Shown: positions 16,342 through 25,729, numbered from the stretch's first letter. The stretch: DNA of 28,108 nt from an uncultured Sutterella sp. (GCA_900538905.1 UPZS01000029.1:1-28108), one strand, 5' to 3'. The notes: generated from the letters alone by a model not told the origin. Numbers and translations are program-made.

Positions 16342-18681
16342 ATGTCTGATTTTTATTTGGTCGTCCTCGGCTTTCTAGCCGTGCTGGCGTGCTTTGACTT
16401 GTTCGTAGGCGTCAGCAACGACGCCGTTAACTTCCTCAATTCCGCTTTAGGCTGCCGTATTGCTCGCTTTCGCACCACAATGTGGGTAGCCAGTCTCGGT
16501 GTGCTGCTCGGCGCCACCTTCTCCTCCGGCATGATGGAGATTGCCCGATCCGGTGTCTTTCATCCGCAGATGTTCACATTCAACGAGATCATGATTGTCT
16601 TCTTTGCCGTCATGATCGCCGACGTGCTTCTGCTGGACACGTTCAATTCTCTGGGGCTCCCCACTTCCACCACCGTTTCCATCATCTTCGAGCTGCTCGG
16701 CAGCGCCCTTGCCGCCGCTCTCTACAAGATTTACGTTGCCGACGGCAACTTCGCGGCCGTTGTTGATTACATCAACACGGCCAAGGCACTGACGATCATC
16801 TCAGGTATCTTGATTTCCGTAGGCGTTGCCTTCGTCTCGGGCATGGTCGTGCAGTACCTGATGCGTTTGCTCTTTACCTTCCACTTTGAAGCCATGTATC
16901 GCCGCATCGGCGGCATCTTCGGCGGCTTCTGCCTCACGGCCATCTTCTACTTCCTCGTCATGAAAGGCGCCAAGGGTGCGAGCTTCATGCAGCCCGAATG
17001 GATCGCGTGGATCGACGCCAATACCTCCGCCATCCTTTTGACGCTCTTCATCGGATTGTCCATTTTGTTTTCCATTTTGCTTTGGACAATCAACTTCAAC
17101 ATCTTCCGAATCGTCATTCTGAGCGGCACCTTCTCGCTTGCTTTCGCGTTTGCCGGCAACGACTTGGTGAACTTCGTCGGTGTGCCGCTTGCCGCTCTTG
17201 ATGCCGTACGCGACTTCATGGCCAACGGCACCGACGGCGACACCTTTATGATGACAAGCCTTGCCGAAAAAGGCAGCAAGGCCGCCACGATCTTCCTGCT
17301 CCTGTCCGGTTTGATCATGGTGCTCACGCTGTGGTTCTCCAAAAAAGCCCACCGCGTGGTGCAGACCTCAATCAACCTGTCTTCGAGTCAGCAAGGCGAA
17401 CACGAACAGTTCGGCAGCTCCCTGCCCGGCCGCATGATCGTGCGCAGCTCCATGACGCTCGGTTCGGTCATTCGTCAGATTCTGCCGATGCGCCTTCAGG
17501 GGGCTTTGCATTCTCGCTTCAAGCCCCGTAAGCTCGAGCGCAACGAACAGCCGCTGCCCTTCGACTATGTCCGCGCTTCCGTCAACCTGGTCCTCAGTTC
17601 CATCCTGATTGCCTCCGCGACCAGTCTTCAGCTGCCTTTGTCCACCACCTACGTGACCTTCATGGTGGCAATGGGCTCGAGCTTTGCCGACGGCGCATGG
17701 GATCGTGAAACGGCTGTTTACCGCATTTCGGGTGTGCTCACCGTCATCAGCGGTTGGTTCCTGACGGCCTTTACCGCCTGCTCGGCAGCTGCCATCGTCT
17801 GCGTGATGGTGATGATGGGCGGCACCTATATGATGGTTGCCCTCATGCTCTTTGTGCTCACGCTCCTGGTGCGCTCCAACTTCCTGAAGTCGCACTCGGC
17901 CGAACAAAAGGAACTGCGCCTGAAAAACGACGACTGCTACTCGGTACGCGACGCCATCAACGATACGGTCGGCGTGCATCTGCAGCACTCCGTGGATCTG
18001 TACGAAGCCACCGTGAAGGCCTTCCTCAACGACAACGAATCTGCTTTGCGCAAAATCAAGAGCGAATCAGCCGACTTCTTCGATATGCTGAGCCGCGAAC
18101 GCAGTATCTATTACGACATGGCCCAGCAGCGCAAGTCCGACACGAAGCTTGACCGCGACGCGCGCTATTGCTACTACCGCGCCTACACCGGTATGCGTGA
18201 AGTAGGCAGCAACCTGCAAAAGCTCACGACGACCGTGAAGGATCACATCGCCAACCGTCACCGCGTCTATAAGGGTGAACTCAAGGCCAATCTGATCCAA
18301 TTGGCAAGCGACCTGCAAAAGCTCGGCCGCGCCGTCAAGGGACGCCACGCGCTTGAATCGGTGAAACTCAACGGCAACGACATCATTCTGGAAATCGACC
18401 GCATGCAGGAAAACCTGCTCTCATCGATTGCTACGGAAAACATCTCGATGCGCGGCTGCGAGCTTTACCTCAACTTCCTGCAGTTCGCCCGCGAATTGGT
18501 CAATCGCTACAGTATCGTGGCCGTGTTACAGCACGAACTCAACGACCTGTGTGACCGCGCCAAGAGTGAAGACAAAACTGACGGTAAACCCGACCTCAAG
18601 GCGGACAAGCCTGTCTCGCACAGCGGTCCTCAAAACATCCTGCGTGCTTTGCACGTCACGGGCTTCGGGAAAAAATCCTGA
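16342..18681 (+). CDS. PiT-family inorganic phosphate transporter with PhoU-like C-terminal domain (copy 1)
   Basis: 779-aa inner-membrane phosphate permease of the PiT (PF01384) family. Residues 1 to about 510 hold many membrane segments and the two inverted PiT signatures, GVSNDAVNFLNSALG near the N-terminus and AFAGNDLVNFVGVPLAAL in the middle, split by a cytoplasmic loop (about 346-405). Residues about 515-760 form a helical cytoplasmic tail with PhoU-like character, which E. coli PitA (499 aa) lacks. In many bacteria a separate PhoU/DUF47-like protein is encoded beside pit, so the fusion suggests gating or sensing of phosphate flux. ATG 16342 is chosen by comparison with copy 2. The TTG 16312 extension lies in the promoter. 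A Pho box precedes the gene and a terminator follows. Confidence 0.92.
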   Translation: MSDFYLVVLGFLAVLACFDLFVGVSNDAVNFLNSALGCRIARFRTTMWVASLGVLLGATFSSGMMEIARSGVFHPQMFTFNEIMIVFFAVMIADVLLLDTFNSLGLPTSTTVSIIFELLGSALAAALYKIYVADGNFAAVVDYINTAKALTIISGILISVGVAFVSGMVVQYLMRLLFTFHFEAMYRRIGGIFGGFCLTAIFYFLVMKGAKGASFMQPEWIAWIDANTSAILLTLFIGLSILFSILLWTINFNIFRIVILSGTFSLAFAFAGNDLVNFVGVPLAALDAVRDFMANGTDGDTFMMTSLAEKGSKAATIFLLLSGLIMVLTLWFSKKAHRVVQTSINLSSSQQGEHEQFGSSLPGRMIVRSSMTLGSVIRQILPMRLQGALHSRFKPRKLERNEQPLPFDYVRASVNLVLSSILIASATSLQLPLSTTYVTFMVAMGSSFADGAWDRETAVYRISGVLTVISGWFLTAFTACSAAAIVCVMVMMGGTYMMVALMLFVLTLLVRSNFLKSHSAEQKELRLKNDDCYSVRDAINDTVGVHLQHSVDLYEATVKAFLNDNESALRKIKSESADFFDMLSRERSIYYDMAQQRKSDTKLDRDARYCYYRAYTGMREVGSNLQKLTTTVKDHIANRHRVYKGELKANLIQLASDLQKLGRAVKGRHALESVKLNGNDIILEIDRMQENLLSSIATENISMRGCELYLNFLQFARELVNRYSIVAVLQHELNDLCDRAKSEDKTDGKPDLKADKPVSHSGPQNILRALHVTGFGKKS

Positions 18682-18709
18682 CCGAATTAATTTCCTAGCC
18701 TGACGCTAC

Positions 18710-18747
18710 GCCCCGTACAATCCTTGCTGTTGTGCGGGGCTTTTTTT
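18710..18747 (+). terminator. Intrinsic terminator after PiT gene 1
   Basis: GCCCCGTACAA (18710-18720) pairs with TTGTGCGGGGC (18730-18740) as 11 bp with one G-U, followed by seven T residues (18741-18747). The gph ribosome-binding site begins only 15 bases later. Confidence 0.88.
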
Positions 18748-18775
18748 GCCCGCCTGAATCTTGAGGAGTATCGCC

Positions 18776-19441
18776 TTGCGCGGACTGATTTTGTTTGATC
18801 TGGACGGAACGTTGATGGACAGCGCCCCGGGGCTGGCCCACTCGGCCAATTTTCTTAGAACCCGCGCGGGACTTGCGCCGCTTCCCTACGAAGCACTCAG
18901 GGAACATTGCGGACGCGGTGCGGCAGGGCTGATCTGGGCGGGACTGCGCATGCCCACAGATGCCGTTGCCTTTGGAGCTGCCAAGCGCGATTTTCTGGCG
19001 CACTACGCGCAGATTATGGTACAAGACAGCACGCTTTTTGAAGGCGTTGCCGAGATGCTCTCGCAATTGCGTCAAACCGGGTTTGATTGGGGCATTGTGA
19101 CCAACAAAGCAATTGAGCTTGCCCGTCCTCTGTGCGAAGCCAAAGGCATCGCGAAGAACGCCGCCTGCATTCTGTCAGGGCAAAGTTTTGCCGCCGCAAA
19201 ACCCGCGCCGGACGCTTTGCTCCATGCAATGGAAACATTGGGCTATGCGGCTTGCGAAACCGTTTATGTGGGCGACGACGCTCGTGACGCTCAGGCAGCC
19301 GCCAACGCAGGCGTACCCTTCATTGCCGCTACCTGGGGCTACACCGGCAGCGGCGCGGCCGTTTCCGACTGGGGTGCGGCCGCGTTGGCCAGACAGGTTT
19401 CAGAACTTCCCGAATTGGCCGCCCGATTGCTGTCACGCTAA
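18776..19441 (+). CDS. gph: Phosphoglycolate phosphatase-like HAD hydrolase
   Basis: 221-aa HAD-superfamily phosphatase. Motif I is LFDLDGTL at the N-terminus (nucleophile and acid/base aspartates), motif II is in GIVTNK, the lysine of motif III is in KPAPD, and motif IV is [11 protein letters not shown]. The cap insertion is helical, as in Gph, which removes 2-phosphoglycolate formed in DNA repair and metabolism. Related HAD enzymes cannot be fully excluded. The start is TTG 18776, set by GAGGAG at 18763-18768. The longer TTG at 18761 would place that site inside the gene. Its stop overlaps the uvrB stop tail to tail. No promoter fits between the preceding terminator and the start. Confidence 0.85.
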   Translation: MRGLILFDLDGTLMDSAPGLAHSANFLRTRAGLAPLPYEALREHCGRGAAGLIWAGLRMPTDAVAFGAAKRDFLAHYAQIMVQDSTLFEGVAEMLSQLRQTGFDWGIVTNKAIELARPLCEAKGIAKNAACILSGQSFAAAKPAPDALLHAMETLGYAACETVYVGDDARDAQAAANAGVPFIAATWGYTGSGAAVSDWGAAALARQVSELPELAARLLSR

Positions 19442-21480
19442 ACACGCTCTTCCACACTTGTTTTGCCGTCGGTACCAAAGGCAAGGCGCTTCAACGCCTC
19501 GAGACGGTCGCGAAGAACGGCCGCCTGTTCGAAATCGAGATCGCGCGCGCAGGCAAGCATTTTCTTTTCGGTTTCCTTGATTTCCTTGGCCAGACTCTTG
19601 TCGTCCTTGATGTCGAGTCCTTTGATCTTGCCTTCGTCCTGTGCGCTGGCGTCAGGCCTGTAGACGCCGTCGATGATGTCACGCACTTCCTTGACGACGC
19701 TCTTGGGCGTGATGCCGTGTTCGCGGTTGTAGTCCTTTTGCTTAGCACGGCGACGTTCGGTTTCATCAATGGCCTGTCGCATGGAGTCCGTCATCGTATC
19801 GGCATACAGAATTGCCTTGCCGCGCACGTTGCGGGCCGCGCGACCGATAGTCTGGATCAGTGATCTGGTTGATCGCAGGAAACCTTCTTTATCCGCGTCA
19901 AGAATGGCCACAAGCGACACTTCCGGGATGTCCAGTCCTTCGCGCAGCAGATTGATGCCCACAAGTACATCAAAGACACCCGCGCGCAGATCCCGAATAA
20001 TTTCCACGCGCTCAACCGTGTCAATATCAGAGTGCAAATAGCGCACGCGCACATTGTGTTCGCGCAGATATTCCGTTAACTCCTCGGCCATGCGTTTGGT
20101 AAGCGTTGTCACCAGCACGCGCTCGCCCTGAGCGGCACGTTCGTTGACCTCGGAAAGCACATCATCGACCTGCGTGAGCGCCGGACGAACTTCCACTTCC
20201 GGGTCCACGAGCCCCGTCGGGCGCACCACTTGTTCAACGATTTGAGCGCTTTTTTCCAGTTCGTATGCGGCCGGCGTTGCCGACACAAAGATCGAGCGGC
20301 GCATTTTGCGCTCGAATTCGTCAAAGCGAAGCGGTCGGTTGTCCAGCGCCGAAGGCAGACGAAACCCATACTGCACGAGCGTTTCCTTTCGCGAGCGGTC
20401 GCCTCGATACATACCGCCCAACTGCCCCATCATCACGTGACTTTCGTCAAAAAACATGATGCTGTCGGCGGGAAGATAGTCGATGAGACACGGCGGAGCT
20501 TCTCCGGGAGCAAGCCCCGTGAGGTGACGCGAATAGTTTTCGATGCCCTTGCAAAAGCCCACCTGATCGAGCATTTCCAGGTCAAAAAGCGTTCTTTGCT
20601 GCAAGCGCTGCGCTTCTACGAGCTTATTGTCTCTGTATAGCTCGTCTAACCGTTCCTTGAGTTCTGCCTTGATGCCCTCCATCGCCCGAACGATCTCGTC
20701 GCGCGGCGTCACGTAGTGGCTTGCCGGATAAACAACAAAGCGCGGCACTCGCTGGCGCACTTGACCGGATAAGGGATCAAAGAGAACCACCGCTTCGACT
20801 TCGTCGTCAAAAAGCTCGACGCGCACGGCAACTTCGGCGTGCTCGGCAGGAAAGATGTCGATCGTATCGCCCCTTACGCGAAACGTACCGCGCAAAAACT
20901 CCATGTCATTGCGCTTGTACTGCATCTTGACGAGCTGGCTGATGAGATCCTTGCGTTCCTTCGTGTCTCCCGTGCGCAGAATCAGTCGCATCTGTGTGTA
21001 GCTTTCGGGCTTGCCGATGCCGTAGATGGCCGAGACCGTCGCCACGATTACCGTATCGCGACGTTCGAGAATGGATTTGGTGGCTGCAAGCCGCATCTGT
21101 TCGATATGCTCATTGACGGCCGAATCCTTTTCAATGAAAAGATCGCGCGCCGGCACATAGGCTTCGGGCTGATAGTAGTCGTAGTAGGAAACGAAGTATT
21201 CGACAGCATTGTTCGGGAAGAACTCACGCATTTCACTGTAGAGCTGCGCCGCAAGCGTCTTGTTGGGCGCCATCACGATGGCTGGTACTCCCAGGCGCGC
21301 AATGATGTTAGCCATCGTAAAGGTCTTGCCTGACCCGGTAACGCCCAAAAGCGTCTGCGCGCTGTAGCCCTCCCGAAGGCCTTCGGTAAGTTTGGAAATC
21401 GCCGTAGGCTGATCACCGGCAGGATCGAACTCCGCGTGCAATTCAAACGGAGAATGCTCAAAAGTCAGAATCTGAGTCAC
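19438..21480 (-). CDS. uvrB: UvrABC system protein B (excinuclease subunit)
   Basis: 680-aa DNA damage-verification helicase of nucleotide excision repair (E. coli 673 aa). Walker A GVTGSGKT is at 46-53. The damage-probing beta-hairpin [16 protein letters not shown] is at about 95-110. The DEAD-type MFFDESH, and the helicase motifs [15 protein letters not shown] and TIGRAARN follow. The C-terminal UVR motif ([16 protein letters not shown]) binds UvrC/UvrA. GTG 21480 gives [14 protein letters not shown], which aligns with the family start. TTG 21498 is also open, and no Shine-Dalgarno decides it. No LexA-like box was seen upstream. It converges on gph with overlapping stops and no terminator. 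Confidence 0.97.
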   Translation of the reverse strand: MTQILTFEHSPFELHAEFDPAGDQPTAISKLTEGLREGYSAQTLLGVTGSGKTFTMANIIARLGVPAIVMAPNKTLAAQLYSEMREFFPNNAVEYFVSYYDYYQPEAYVPARDLFIEKDSAVNEHIEQMRLAATKSILERRDTVIVATVSAIYGIGKPESYTQMRLILRTGDTKERKDLISQLVKMQYKRNDMEFLRGTFRVRGDTIDIFPAEHAEVAVRVELFDDEVEAVVLFDPLSGQVRQRVPRFVVYPASHYVTPRDEIVRAMEGIKAELKERLDELYRDNKLVEAQRLQQRTLFDLEMLDQVGFCKGIENYSRHLTGLAPGEAPPCLIDYLPADSIMFFDESHVMMGQLGGMYRGDRSRKETLVQYGFRLPSALDNRPLRFDEFERKMRRSIFVSATPAAYELEKSAQIVEQVVRPTGLVDPEVEVRPALTQVDDVLSEVNERAAQGERVLVTTLTKRMAEELTEYLREHNVRVRYLHSDIDTVERVEIIRDLRAGVFDVLVGINLLREGLDIPEVSLVAILDADKEGFLRSTRSLIQTIGRAARNVRGKAILYADTMTDSMRQAIDETERRRAKQKDYNREHGITPKSVVKEVRDIIDGVYRPDASAQDEGKIKGLDIKDDKSLAKEIKETEKKMLACARDLDFEQAAVLRDRLEALKRLAFGTDGKTSVEERV

Positions 21481-21658
21481 AAATACAATTCTCAACAAAC
21501 ACAGAAAGAGCGCATACGGCTAATTTCTAACGCTCAAAACAAACCGCATGCAGCCTGAAGGTCTAATATTAGTTGTTGCCGTCGGCTTAGACGTACGTTT
21601 ACAGCCGGCCGGACCAATTGGACGAAAAATTTTCAACAACAACTACACAGGGATGCAT
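21481..21658. promoter_or_regulatory. Divergent uvrB/aminotransferase intergenic region
   Basis: 178 bases that must hold promoters for both genes. The palindrome CTAATATTAG near 21563 is the most promoter-like AT-rich core, but I could not find a well-spaced -35. AGGG at 21649-21652 serves as the aminotransferase ribosome-binding site. Nothing else is recognisable. Confidence 0.3.
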
Positions 21659-22861
21659 ATGTCCGATGCTTTGTTCAGCAGCCTCGTTGCTGCACCTGCC
21701 GATCCGATCCTTGGCGTGACACAGCGCTACCGCCAGGATCCCCGTCCTCAGAAAGTGAATCTCGGGGTGGGCGCCTACATGACCGATGAAGGCGTCACGC
21801 CCGTTCTCGATGTCGTTAAGGAAGCCGAAACGGCCCTCGCCGAAGCTTGCATTCCGCACAGCTATCTGCCCATCAGTGGTCTGGACGGCTACGGCGCACA
21901 TGTTCAGCAGATGGTCTTCGGTGCCGACAGCGAGATCGTTCTGTCGGGGCGCGCCGCCACGATCCAGACTCTGGGCGGCACGGGCGCACTGAAGGTCGGC
22001 ATGGATTTCATGTTCCACATCTGCGGTGAACGTGTTGCTTCCACGTCATTGCCCACCTGGGGCAATCACAATGCCATCCTCGGCATGGCTGGCTACGAAA
22101 TCAAGCCCTATCGCTACTACGACGCCTCCACCAACAGCCTCAATTTCGATGCCATGGTCGAGGACCTCAAGGCATTGCCTGCCAAGACTCTCGTTGTATT
22201 GCACTCCTGCTGCCACAACCCGACCGGCTATGATCTCAACGAAGAACAGTGGAAGGTCGTCATCGAGATCTGCCAAAAGGGTGGCCTTACCCCCTTCCTT
22301 GACATGGCCTATCAGGGCTTCCGCGACGGTCTGGACGAAGACGCCACCGCCATTCGCATGTTTGCCGCCTCCGGCATGAGCTTCCTGGTCGCCACGTCGT
22401 TCTCCAAGTCGTTTAACCTCTACAACGAACGCATCGGCGCTTTGACAGTCGTCTGCCAGAGCAAGACCGAAGCCGACATCGTCATGACGCAGCTAAAGGC
22501 CGTGGTGCGCTGCAATTACTCCAACCCGCCTGCTCACGGCGCCTACATTGTTGAACGCGTGCTTTCCGATCCTCAAAAATACGCTCACTGGAAGCAAGAA
22601 CTCGGCGGCATGCGCGAACGCATCCGCTCGATGCGTAAGGCTTTGGCCGATGAAATGGCTCGTCTCGGCGCCAAGCGCGACTTCAGCTTCGTGACGCGCC
22701 AGGCCGGCATGTTCTCCTTTACGGGATTGACTCCCGAACAAGTTGAAAAACTGGCCGCCGACTATGGCATTTATGCCGTTAAAAACGGCCGCATCTGCAT
22801 CTGCGGACTCAACACCCGCAATGTGGAATACGTCGCCAAATCCATTGCCGAAGTGCTCTAA
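21659..22861 (+). CDS. tyrB: Aromatic amino acid aminotransferase (TyrB-like)
   Basis: 400-aa PLP-dependent class I aminotransferase that transfers amino groups between aromatic amino acids or aspartate and 2-oxoglutarate, the last step of Tyr/Phe synthesis. The N-terminus PADPILGVTQRYRQDPRPQKVNLGVGAY is typical of the AspC/TyrB family. The PLP lysine is K250 in SFSKSFNLYNERIG. HSCCHNPTG and D-M-A-Y-Q-G contact the cofactor. The C-terminus (GRICICGLNTRNVEYVAKS) resembles TyrB more than AspC, but dual activity is likely. ATG 21659 is chosen because AGGG lies seven bases upstream. An upstream in-frame extension to 21548 has no family support. A strong terminator follows. Confidence 0.9.
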   Translation: MSDALFSSLVAAPADPILGVTQRYRQDPRPQKVNLGVGAYMTDEGVTPVLDVVKEAETALAEACIPHSYLPISGLDGYGAHVQQMVFGADSEIVLSGRAATIQTLGGTGALKVGMDFMFHICGERVASTSLPTWGNHNAILGMAGYEIKPYRYYDASTNSLNFDAMVEDLKALPAKTLVVLHSCCHNPTGYDLNEEQWKVVIEICQKGGLTPFLDMAYQGFRDGLDEDATAIRMFAASGMSFLVATSFSKSFNLYNERIGALTVVCQSKTEADIVMTQLKAVVRCNYSNPPAHGAYIVERVLSDPQKYAHWKQELGGMRERIRSMRKALADEMARLGAKRDFSFVTRQAGMFSFTGLTPEQVEKLAADYGIYAVKNGRICICGLNTRNVEYVAKSIAEVL

Positions 22862-22891
22862 AACCGCTTCAGCAGGTTGATTTGCCTTCCC

Positions 22892-22927
22892 GCCGTCGCC
22901 TGGCTTGTCAGGCGGCGGCTTTTTTTT
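22892..22927 (+). terminator. Intrinsic terminator after the aminotransferase gene
   Basis: GCCGTCGCCTG (22892-22902) pairs with CAGGCGGCGGC (22909-22919) as 11 bp with one G-U and a 6-base loop, followed by eight T residues (22920-22927). Confidence 0.9.
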
Positions 22928-23002
22928 CAAAAAAGCACTTAGTTTGAATTGTCGTTATAAGTCTTTAAAATTCATGGACTTACATCCAAATCGAGCATGG
23001 TT

Positions 23003-23023
23003 TTTGCTTGAAGGTGAAGCAAA
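23003..23023. repeat. Inverted repeat upstream of tRNA-Asn
   Basis: TTTGCTT (23003-23009) and AAGCAAA (23017-23023) form a perfect 7-bp inverted repeat with a GAAGGTG loop, 25 bases before the tRNA -35. It could be a small operator or a chance repeat in AT-rich DNA. The rest of 22928-23047 shows nothing else. Confidence 0.3.
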
Positions 23024-23047
23024 GAGCAAATTTTCTTCGAAAAAAAC

Positions 23048-23076
23048 TTGCCAAAACCTAAAAACACCTATATAGT
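23048..23076 (+). promoter_or_regulatory. Promoter of tRNA-Asn
   Basis: TTGCCA (23048-23053) and TATAGT (23071-23076) are separated by 17 bases, a near-ideal sigma70 promoter. The predicted start is about 7 bases before the mature tRNA. Confidence 0.75.
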
Positions 23077-23089
23077 TCCGGTTCTGCAT

Positions 23090-23165
23090 TCCCCGATAGC
23101 TCAGTCGGTAGAGCAACGGACTGTTAATCCGTGGGTCGTTGGTTCGAGCCCAACTCGGGGAGCCA
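23090..23165 (+). tRNA. tRNA-Asn (anticodon GTT)
   Basis: 76 nt with a full cloverleaf. The acceptor stem is TCCCCGA (23090-23096) with TCGGGGA (23155-23161), G is the discriminator and CCA is encoded at 23163-23165. The anticodon stem ACGGA/TCCGT encloses the loop CTGTTAA, giving anticodon GTT at 23123-23125, which reads AAC and AAU. The T-arm GGTTCGAGCC is canonical. It is a single-gene unit with its own promoter and terminator. Confidence 0.97.
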
Positions 23166-23199
23166 CCTCTTCTTTTAGAGGGTTGCAGAAAGAAAAGAG

Positions 23200-23226
23200 C
23201 GCGTCACTTCGGTGTCGCGTTTTTTT
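23200..23226 (+). terminator. Intrinsic terminator after tRNA-Asn
   Basis: CGCGTCAC (23200-23207) pairs with GTGTCGCG (23212-23219) around a TTCG tetraloop, with one T-T mismatch, followed by seven T residues (23220-23226). It lies 34 bases after the tRNA CCA. Confidence 0.82.
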
Positions 23227-23369
23227 GTTTTTGCAAACTTGATTTTTAAAATTTATTTCAACGAATGCGGGTTCTCTCGTAGCGTCATGTAAAACACTGA
23301 TGCGACTTCTCCGCCACCCCAAAACATAACGAACTTTTGCGATACAGAGGTAACTCTGGCGCACTCAGC

Positions 23370-23399
23370 AAAAAAGCGCCGATCCGAAGATCGACGCTT
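23370..23399 (-). terminator. Intrinsic terminator after PiT gene 2
   Basis: On the minus strand AAGCGTCGATC and GATCGGCGCTT (23389-23399 with 23374-23384) form an 11-bp stem with one G-U and a TTCG tetraloop, followed by six T residues (23375 down to 23370). It lies 35 bases after the gene's stop. Confidence 0.85.
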
Positions 23400-23434
23400 C
23401 TCGTTATCAAAGCCAGCAGCAGCTGTCTTTGCCT

Positions 23435-25660
23435 TTACTGTTGTCGTTGAGCTATCTCATCCAACTGCCCTGACAGCACCGCAACGATGGAGCAGCGGTT
23501 GATGAACTCTCGTGCAAACACGAGGAAATTCAGGTAGAGCTCACAGCCGCGTACCGACAACTTATCATCCGGAATGCGACGCAGAAGTTCAGCCTGCAGC
23601 GCATCGATACGGTTGCTCGCCTCATCGGCATGCAGCATGACGTTGCGCAAATTCAGCTTGCCGCCTTCTCCGGTCGAGATCTGCTTGAGATACTGCGCCA
23701 GATTTTGCAGTTCGTTCTTCAGTTCCCCCTGGTAAATACGATGGCGGTTGGCGACGTGATCGGTCGCAAGTTTTGCCAGAGATTGCAGCGAACGACCGAC
23801 TTCGCGCATATTGGTCGATATGCGGTAGTAGCAATAGCGTGCGTCAAAGTCCTTGTTGGTAGGCTTGAAACTTGAGTTGGCCATACGATAGTAGAGGCCG
23901 CGATCCGCACTCATCTTGTCGAACAACTCATTGCTGTCCGTCTTGATCTGCCGCAGATCGGACTCTTTGTCAGCCAGGAACTTATCAACCAGTTCTCCGA
24001 AGACGGCAACCGTCTTTTCAAAGTTGACTTCCGTGCGCTCTTCAACAAGTTGCTGCATCTTATGAGCGTCATAACGCGTATCAAGATCGGCACGCATATC
24101 CACCGTATCGAGCTTGGCCTTAAGGTTGGATCGTACGAGCAGGAACACAGAACCCACGGCAAAGATCAAGGCGACAATACCCTCGCCCCAGAGCGTCAGC
24201 CAGCAAACGACTGCAGCCATAGTCGAAGCGCAAAGCGCCGTGATAAACCAGCCGCTGATCACGGTCAACACACCCGAGATACGATAAACGGCGGTTTCAC
24301 GATCCCAGGCGCCGTCGGCAAAGCTCGAGCCCATCGCAACCATAAAGGTCACGTACGTCGTCGACAACGGAAGCTTCAGGCTTGTCGCGGAAGCAATCAA
24401 TACGGCACTTACGACCAGGTTGATCGAGGCGCGAACGTAGTCAAAAGGCAGCGGTGTTTCGCCATGCTGTAACTTCTTGGGCTCAAAACGGCTGTCGATA
24501 CCCTTTTTGACACCCATCGGAATGAATTGATTCACAAGCCGGCCAAAGCCCATGCTGGCGCGCACGATCATGCGACCGGGCAGAGAACTGCCGAACTGTT
24601 CGTGTTCCCCGGAATTGCTCGAAGACAGATTGATTGAGGTTTGAATCACAATCTGGGCTTTCTTGGAGAACCACAGCGTGAGCACCATCACAAGGCCTGC
24701 CAACAGCAGCAGGAATGTGTTGGCAACCGTAGGCTTAAGCAGTCCTTCCATCGTGAAGGTGTCTGCAGCGGCACCGGAAGCAACCCACTCGTTGTAGGAG
24801 TCCAGAGCAGCAAGCGGCACGCCCACGAAGTTGACAAGGTCGTTGCCGGCAAAAGCAAATGCCAGAGCAAAGGTGCCGGCCAAAATGATGATCTTGAAGA
24901 CGTTGACGTTGGCAACAAGAATCAGAAGCTGGAAGACAATCGAGAGCACCACAAAGAGCGTTGCCACAATCGGCAGCGTGTTGTTGCTCATGAAGTCAAT
25001 CCATTCGGGGCGCATGAAGCTCGCGCCCTTGGCGCCCTTCATGACTAGGAAGTAGAAAATGGCCGTGATAGCCAACCCCGCGTAGACGCCGCCGATGCGG
25101 CGATACATTTTTTCGAAATTGAACGTGAAGATCAGTCGGGCAATGTATTGCACGACAGTGCCGGCAACGAATGCCACCGCCACCGAAATCAGGATGCCCG
25201 AAATGATCGTGAGCGACCGAGAGCTATTGATGTATTCCGCCACATCAGCCAGCGATTTACCGTCGGCCAGCAACGTAAAGGCAGCTGCGGCAAGTGCACT
25301 GCCAAGCAATTCGAACACGATCGACACGGTCGTCGAAGTCGGCAGACCGAGTGAATTGAAGGTGTCAAGCAGAATAATGTCCGTGACCATAACCGCAAAG
25401 AAAATCACCATGATTTCGTTGAAGGTGAACATTTGCGGATTGAAGACGCCGGAGCGGGCAATTTCCATCATCCCCGAGGAGAAGGTGGCGCCCAACATCA
25501 CGCCGATGCTCGCAACGAACATCGTCGTTTTAAACGAGGCGATGCGGCACCCGAGAGCAGAATTGAGGAAGTTGACGGCGTCGTTGCTGACGCCCACGAA
25601 TAGATCAAAAACAGCCAGCAGGCCCAAAAAGACCAGCAAGGCAATGTAATAGTGTTCCAT
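23435..25660 (-). CDS. PiT-family inorganic phosphate transporter with PhoU-like C-terminal domain (copy 2)
   Basis: 741-aa paralogue of the transporter at 16342-18681, with long near-identical stretches in both signatures (GVSNDAVNFLNSALGCRIA and AFAGNDLVNFVGVPLAALD) and in the block LPLSTTYVTFMVAMGSSFADGAWDRETAVYRISGV, here cited by its first and last residues only as LPLST...YRISGV. Membrane part to about residue 507, then a PhoU-like helical tail of about 230 residues, which is more diverged than the membrane part. ATG 25660 is chosen by alignment with copy 1. The Shine-Dalgarno is weak. PhoB-type repeats lie 70-110 bases upstream. The duplication may give transporters differing in affinity or in response of the tail. 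It is oriented opposite to copy 1. Confidence 0.92.
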   Translation of the reverse strand: MEHYYIALLVFLGLLAVFDLFVGVSNDAVNFLNSALGCRIASFKTTMFVASIGVMLGATFSSGMMEIARSGVFNPQMFTFNEIMVIFFAVMVTDIILLDTFNSLGLPTSTTVSIVFELLGSALAAAAFTLLADGKSLADVAEYINSSRSLTIISGILISVAVAFVAGTVVQYIARLIFTFNFEKMYRRIGGVYAGLAITAIFYFLVMKGAKGASFMRPEWIDFMSNNTLPIVATLFVVLSIVFQLLILVANVNVFKIIILAGTFALAFAFAGNDLVNFVGVPLAALDSYNEWVASGAAADTFTMEGLLKPTVANTFLLLLAGLVMVLTLWFSKKAQIVIQTSINLSSSNSGEHEQFGSSLPGRMIVRASMGFGRLVNQFIPMGVKKGIDSRFEPKKLQHGETPLPFDYVRASINLVVSAVLIASATSLKLPLSTTYVTFMVAMGSSFADGAWDRETAVYRISGVLTVISGWFITALCASTMAAVVCWLTLWGEGIVALIFAVGSVFLLVRSNLKAKLDTVDMRADLDTRYDAHKMQQLVEERTEVNFEKTVAVFGELVDKFLADKESDLRQIKTDSNELFDKMSADRGLYYRMANSSFKPTNKDFDARYCYYRISTNMREVGRSLQSLAKLATDHVANRHRIYQGELKNELQNLAQYLKQISTGEGGKLNLRNVMLHADEASNRIDALQAELLRRIPDDKLSVRGCELYLNFLVFAREFINRCSIVAVLSGQLDEIAQRQQ

Positions 25661-25729
25661 GGCTCGTTGTTGTCTTGAAGGAATATGATTTTGTCGAGGG
25701 ATTCTCGGCGCGCAGTGTGCGCTCGGTAA

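Noticed and set aside
21481..21658. LexA (SOS) box upstream of uvrB
   Set aside because: I could not find a CTGT-N8-ACAG type site in the intergenic region.
23090..23165. tRNA gene as phage or island attachment site
   Set aside because: No integrase or repeated tRNA 3' end is visible on either side in the window.
23048..23242. Small ORF across tRNA-Asn
   Set aside because: It spans the tRNA, its promoter and its terminator, and has no independent support.
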